The notes under the pieces are model-generated. The model saw only the letters and a list, made by a program, of their open reading frames with translations. It had not been told where the DNA came from and did no database searches. Shown here in pieces: positions 32,217 through 35,025 of a stretch of DNA of 35,025 nt (position 1 is its first letter; each line of letters opens with the position of its first letter). Source of the stretch: Amoebophrya sp. AT5.2 (lineage: Eukaryota; Sar; Dinophyceae; Syndiniales; Amoebophryaceae); contig RXOD01003947.1 of assembly GCA_005223375.1 (NCBI GenBank), forward strand, positions 1-35,025, in the 5' to 3' direction. Position numbers and translations under genes: made by a program.

Positions 32217-33426
32217 AACCGCAGCACCACACAGGAGCTGCGTCAGGATGCATCAGGACACTGATGGATACGTGACCCGAAATCGTCTTCATCGCTGAAC
32301 TTGAACCCGAGGACTTCCTTATCATCTACAGCAGAACGAAAAAAAGACGACGACCCAATGAATGTCAGTAGAAGACGGATCTTTGCCCCGGTCCCCGTCG
32401 CAGTGGATCATCGCCGCAGCGACGGCCAGGCGCGTTTGAGTTCCACTCGGGGAACGCCACTTTCGATCGATGATGTTTTAGCTTCAGGTAGAAAGCTCAG
32501 AAGCACGAAAGACGAGAGGAAAAAGAGTCAATGGTTGCGCTGTGACGTTGTTCAGTTGGTTTTCGGTTTGTCGATGGTCGCTTATTTTTCGCCTCTCGTC
32601 GTCTCGAGTTGGGCAGCTACGGTTTGGTCACTTGCGATCCCCGCTTCCTCACCGGTCGCTTTTCTAGGGCGGAGTTGATTCGGCAGATGCGGATGCGTAG
32701 CCTGTGGCTTTCTGTTTCTACGTCCTAGGAGAAGGCACATCCCATAAGAAACAGATCGGGCGAAGCAGTGACAGCGCACGCGTTGCAATTTATGGGCTGA
32801 TGGTTTAGCTCTGGCGAAAAGAAGAAACGCGGAAAATTTAGCGACTGAGAGAACAGTCAGACCGTTTGTAGGTATCTATCGTGGTAAATCTTTTGCGGGC
32901 ACAAGGTCGAGTCACATGCACAACTCGACTTCGAATCAAGCAGCAGTTTACTGCTCCTGTTCTGTTGTACAGAGCTGCACTCAAAGCAACCGCTGACACG
33001 TTCTTCACCGCGAGGGACATGTTTGTTGTGGGGATTCTCGAAGAGCGAGGAGCGAAATGGGAACCGCGATAATCGGCTTCGTTTTTTTTGTATCGAAGCG
33101 CGCGGCGGTCGTATTCGACTACTATGTATCGGCACGGCCACGGCCGCGAAAAATAAGTATCAGCTCATTTGTGCCTGACCCTTCTGAACAGCCCAATGTG
33201 ATCAGCAATTCTCTGATCGCGCTTGCGTCTCTTCTGAGTGCTTTGCGTTTCAACGCCGCAATTGGAACTGACCAAAAAACGAAGAAGCAAGAATGTCCTT
33301 CTCCGCGACCCTCTGACTTTGAACCGTACTCGCGGTTTTAAATCATCGCTCTGGATAAAGGCGTCAGAGCCGTTTCCATCGGAAGCATTCTTCTCTTTTT
33401 CTCCTGCAAGCAAGCGGTAAGACGCG
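32217..33426. repeat. Copy B 3' flank / copy C 5' flank, diverged repeat
   Basis: About 1.2 kb, longer than the flank of copy A and much more diverged, though short blocks align with the A and C flanks in the first 250 bases. A 125-codon frame (32301-32678) lacks a shared start and any motif, so I do not call it a gene. The right part (32700-33426) has no match elsewhere in the window that I can see and may be an insertion. Confidence 0.5.
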
Positions 33427-34155
33427 ATGCCTCCCCGCCGGCGCGGCGGCAATCAGCCTCGCGGAGGTCAAGAACAGCAGGCGAATGCCCCCGCAGTCGC
33501 AGAGAAAAACCAAGCGCCGCTCATCCACCCACAGCTCCTTCCGAGCGAGGTGCCACTCTTCCAGACGGGCCGCAACCGTGAGCAGTTTTGGCATGCAGCA
33601 ACCGAAGCAACGTACAAACAAGTCCCAACGGCGATAGTGCGCAATATGAATGCGCTCGCGGTGAATGTTTGGGATGCCTGTGGCAGGAAGAAAACGAATC
33701 GCCCCAGCTTCCAACTGGAGCCAAAGATCAAGGAGCGGATCTGGCACTTCATGGGTAGCACGGTGGAGGTGGGCGCGCGACACGATCCGAGTCTGTCGCG
33801 TGCTGCAATGATCGCTATCTCTGAGGCGAAACAGCAAGAAATGTGCGACCAAATTCTCGGGAACCTCGCTCGCTGCGTTCGCCGAATGGCCGAAAACGGA
33901 GCCCCGATGGCATTCGTGGAAGTGTCTGACGTCTTGCCGGACACCCTCTTTTCTCTCGACCAAAAAAAACATTCCACGACTGCCGAGGGGTCTGACTGGG
34001 CGTATCTCTGCAAGTGGCTGAAACCGTTGCAACCCACTTTAGAGGCCGCAGGTTTCAAAGTCGACCCTTCCGATCCGAGCCAGATGATTCAATTTAAGGA
34101 TAAAAATGACGCGACGAAAAAGATCTGGAATGTGAAGTTTCGGCTTCACCGCTGA
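33427..34155 (+). CDS. Tandem-array family protein, copy C (unknown family)
   Basis: Intronless frame of 242 residues. The core from EVPLFQTGRN to CDQIL is nearly the same as copy A at protein level (NRPSFQLEPKIKERIWHFMG, STVEVGARHDPSLSR) with scattered synonymous changes, indicating purifying selection. The first 40 residues differ more (EKNQAPLIHPQLLPS). The variable segment is shorter, with DVLPDTLFSLDQKKH, and the C-terminus is again close to copy A (TLEAAGFKVDPSDPSQM, KKIWNVKFRLHR). No domain recognised and no targeting signal. Confidence 0.8.
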   Translation: MPPRRRGGNQPRGGQEQQANAPAVAEKNQAPLIHPQLLPSEVPLFQTGRNREQFWHAATEATYKQVPTAIVRNMNALAVNVWDACGRKKTNRPSFQLEPKIKERIWHFMGSTVEVGARHDPSLSRAAMIAISEAKQQEMCDQILGNLARCVRRMAENGAPMAFVEVSDVLPDTLFSLDQKKHSTTAEGSDWAYLCKWLKPLQPTLEAAGFKVDPSDPSQMIQFKDKNDATKKIWNVKFRLHR

Positions 34156-35025
34156 AGTTGCGTCGGAACCTTGCCGCGAGCGCAACCAAGGATGGTGCCG
34201 CTGTAGAACCGTCAGGCTCAGGCTCAGGATGCTAAAACAAACAGGCCGCACAACTTTGAATCATCTTCATCACCGCACACCAGAAAGCTGTTTCTTTGTT
34301 GTATCATCTGCACCAGGAGGAAAAATTGCCTATTTATTATTCTTTTAACTCGCCGTCGCCGCAGCAGCTGGTCTCAACGTGTTCTCGCTGCAGTGGATCA
34401 GCATCGAGGTGATGCAGGTGAAGCGCTTTTGTGTTCCACTCGCGGATTCCTAAACGATGATGATAAAAATGTGTAGAGATCAGGTCCAATACTGACGGAG
34501 GCAGACTGACGGCTGCCCACGCGCTCTTGTGTTTGATGATCCACTGACTTGGATTCGTTCCGCTCTGATGGTCGTTTCTTTTTCGTCTTCATGTTCAGCC
34601 TCAAATGTCAGCAGTGATGCACTGATCACACGAAATCGCTCGTGGAAACGGACTGCCTCAGTGATCATGATGTCTTGTTGAATGGAACACACCGTGATAG
34701 ATTACCCTTTGGCCAGTAACGCGTGGCACATCTCATTCTGGTAGCAAGGACGGAGTGAGTGTCAAAAGGTCGCCACTTATTTTTTAAAGCAGCGGCGTTC
34801 GTCTTTGTGCGGCTACGTAATTATAGAAAGTAGAACTTTTTGTAGATCAGGCCTGGCTTAAGTACGCTTATTTTCCTTTCAATGACTACTTGGCAGCCCC
34901 TCGGCGTTTCAGGTTGTCCTCGTCTTCGACGAGGAAAACTTTGCGTAGCGTAGAAGAACTAAGTAGCTTATTTAGTTGGGCCTCGGCGGCGACGTGAGCT
35001 TGATCATTGGGAAATCCAGCGGCGG
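34156..35025. repeat. Copy C 3' flank, non-coding repeat running off the window
   Basis: Aligns with the copy A flank from the stop codon to the window end, including GCGTGGCACATCTCATTC, GGTAGCAAGGACGGAGTGA and GACGTGAGCTTG. Small frames are not conserved in A. Contains the perfect hairpin TCCTCGTC-TTC-GACGAGGA at 34917-34935. Confidence 0.75.

Larger units (their letters stand above)
29808..35025 (+). repeat. Tandem gene array, at least three units with flanks
   Basis: Unit starts (ATG) are at 29808, 31476 and 33427, spacing 1668 and 1951 bases. Coding sequences and 3' flanks are duplicated together. The flank of copy A (30555-31475) and of copy C (34156-35025) align over nearly their whole length, and the flank of B aligns in parts (for example GTGGATCA near 32404 and TTCCACTCG near 32440). 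The array continues to the last base of the window. Confidence 0.85.

Noticed and set aside
32301..32678. 125-codon frame between array copies B and C
   Set aside because: Not conserved in the matching flanks of A and C, and no motif.
1..35025. tRNA, rRNA, CRISPR arrays or insertion sequences
   Set aside because: I scanned for T-loop GTTCGANTC patterns, regularly spaced repeats and transposase motifs and saw none. A covariance-model search for tRNA and snRNA would settle it.

Overview
The window is nuclear DNA of a eukaryote, most likely an alveolate of the dinoflagellate or syndinian type, with a chromerid less likely. The reasons are inferential. Genes are cut by short GT-AG introns of about 60-470 bases. 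Every gene I can support is on the + strand, as in dinoflagellate unidirectional gene clusters. The set includes a motile-cilium assembly factor (DAW1). Proteins carry long low-complexity Ser/Gly/Ala inserts and tails. The species cannot be named from sequence alone. I reconstructed 25 introns by reading frame; 18 of them begin GTAC or GTAT rather than GTAAGT or GTGAGT, and 18 of the 25 downstream exons begin with G.

Layout. 1-173: a 3' fragment of an unidentified gene. 320-939: a small two-exon hypothetical gene. 2679-6768: a nine-exon Na+/Ca2+ exchanger (NCX/SLC8 type) with both alpha repeats and a Calx-beta region. 8893-11128: a DGAT2-family acyltransferase whose intron holds a dead copy of part of its second exon. 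11647-13134: a membrane-anchored RING-H2 protein with a possible in-frame intron inside the RING. 14568-17048: DAW1, a WD40 axonemal dynein assembly factor. 17625-18745: a secreted coiled-coil protein whose intron contains a near-perfect 40-bp foldback. 19424-23026: a lipase maturation factor (LMF) family membrane protein. 23585-24850: a membrane protein with a C2-like tail. 25558-26320: GOT1, a Golgi transport protein. 26778-29125: an SLC35A-type nucleotide-sugar transporter with a long Ser-rich tail.

From 29808 to the end lies a tandem array of at least three intronless paralogues (29808, 31476 and 33427) of a family I do not recognise. They have an Arg/Gly-rich N-terminus, a strongly conserved core, a variable segment and a conserved C-terminus. 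Their flanking DNA is duplicated with them, and two copies share a 186-base identical block with a sharp edge, which suggests gene conversion. The repeat flank runs to the last base, so a fourth copy probably starts just beyond the window.

Functionally the stretch 19.4-29.1 kb leans towards the secretory pathway: ER lipase folding (LMF), ER-Golgi traffic (GOT1), Golgi sugar-nucleotide import (SLC35A) and an uncharacterised membrane C2 protein. DGAT2 (ER triacylglycerol synthesis) and NCX (Ca2+ export) lie upstream. Nothing shows that these genes are co-regulated beyond their shared orientation. The unidentified tandem family is the best candidate for undescribed biology.
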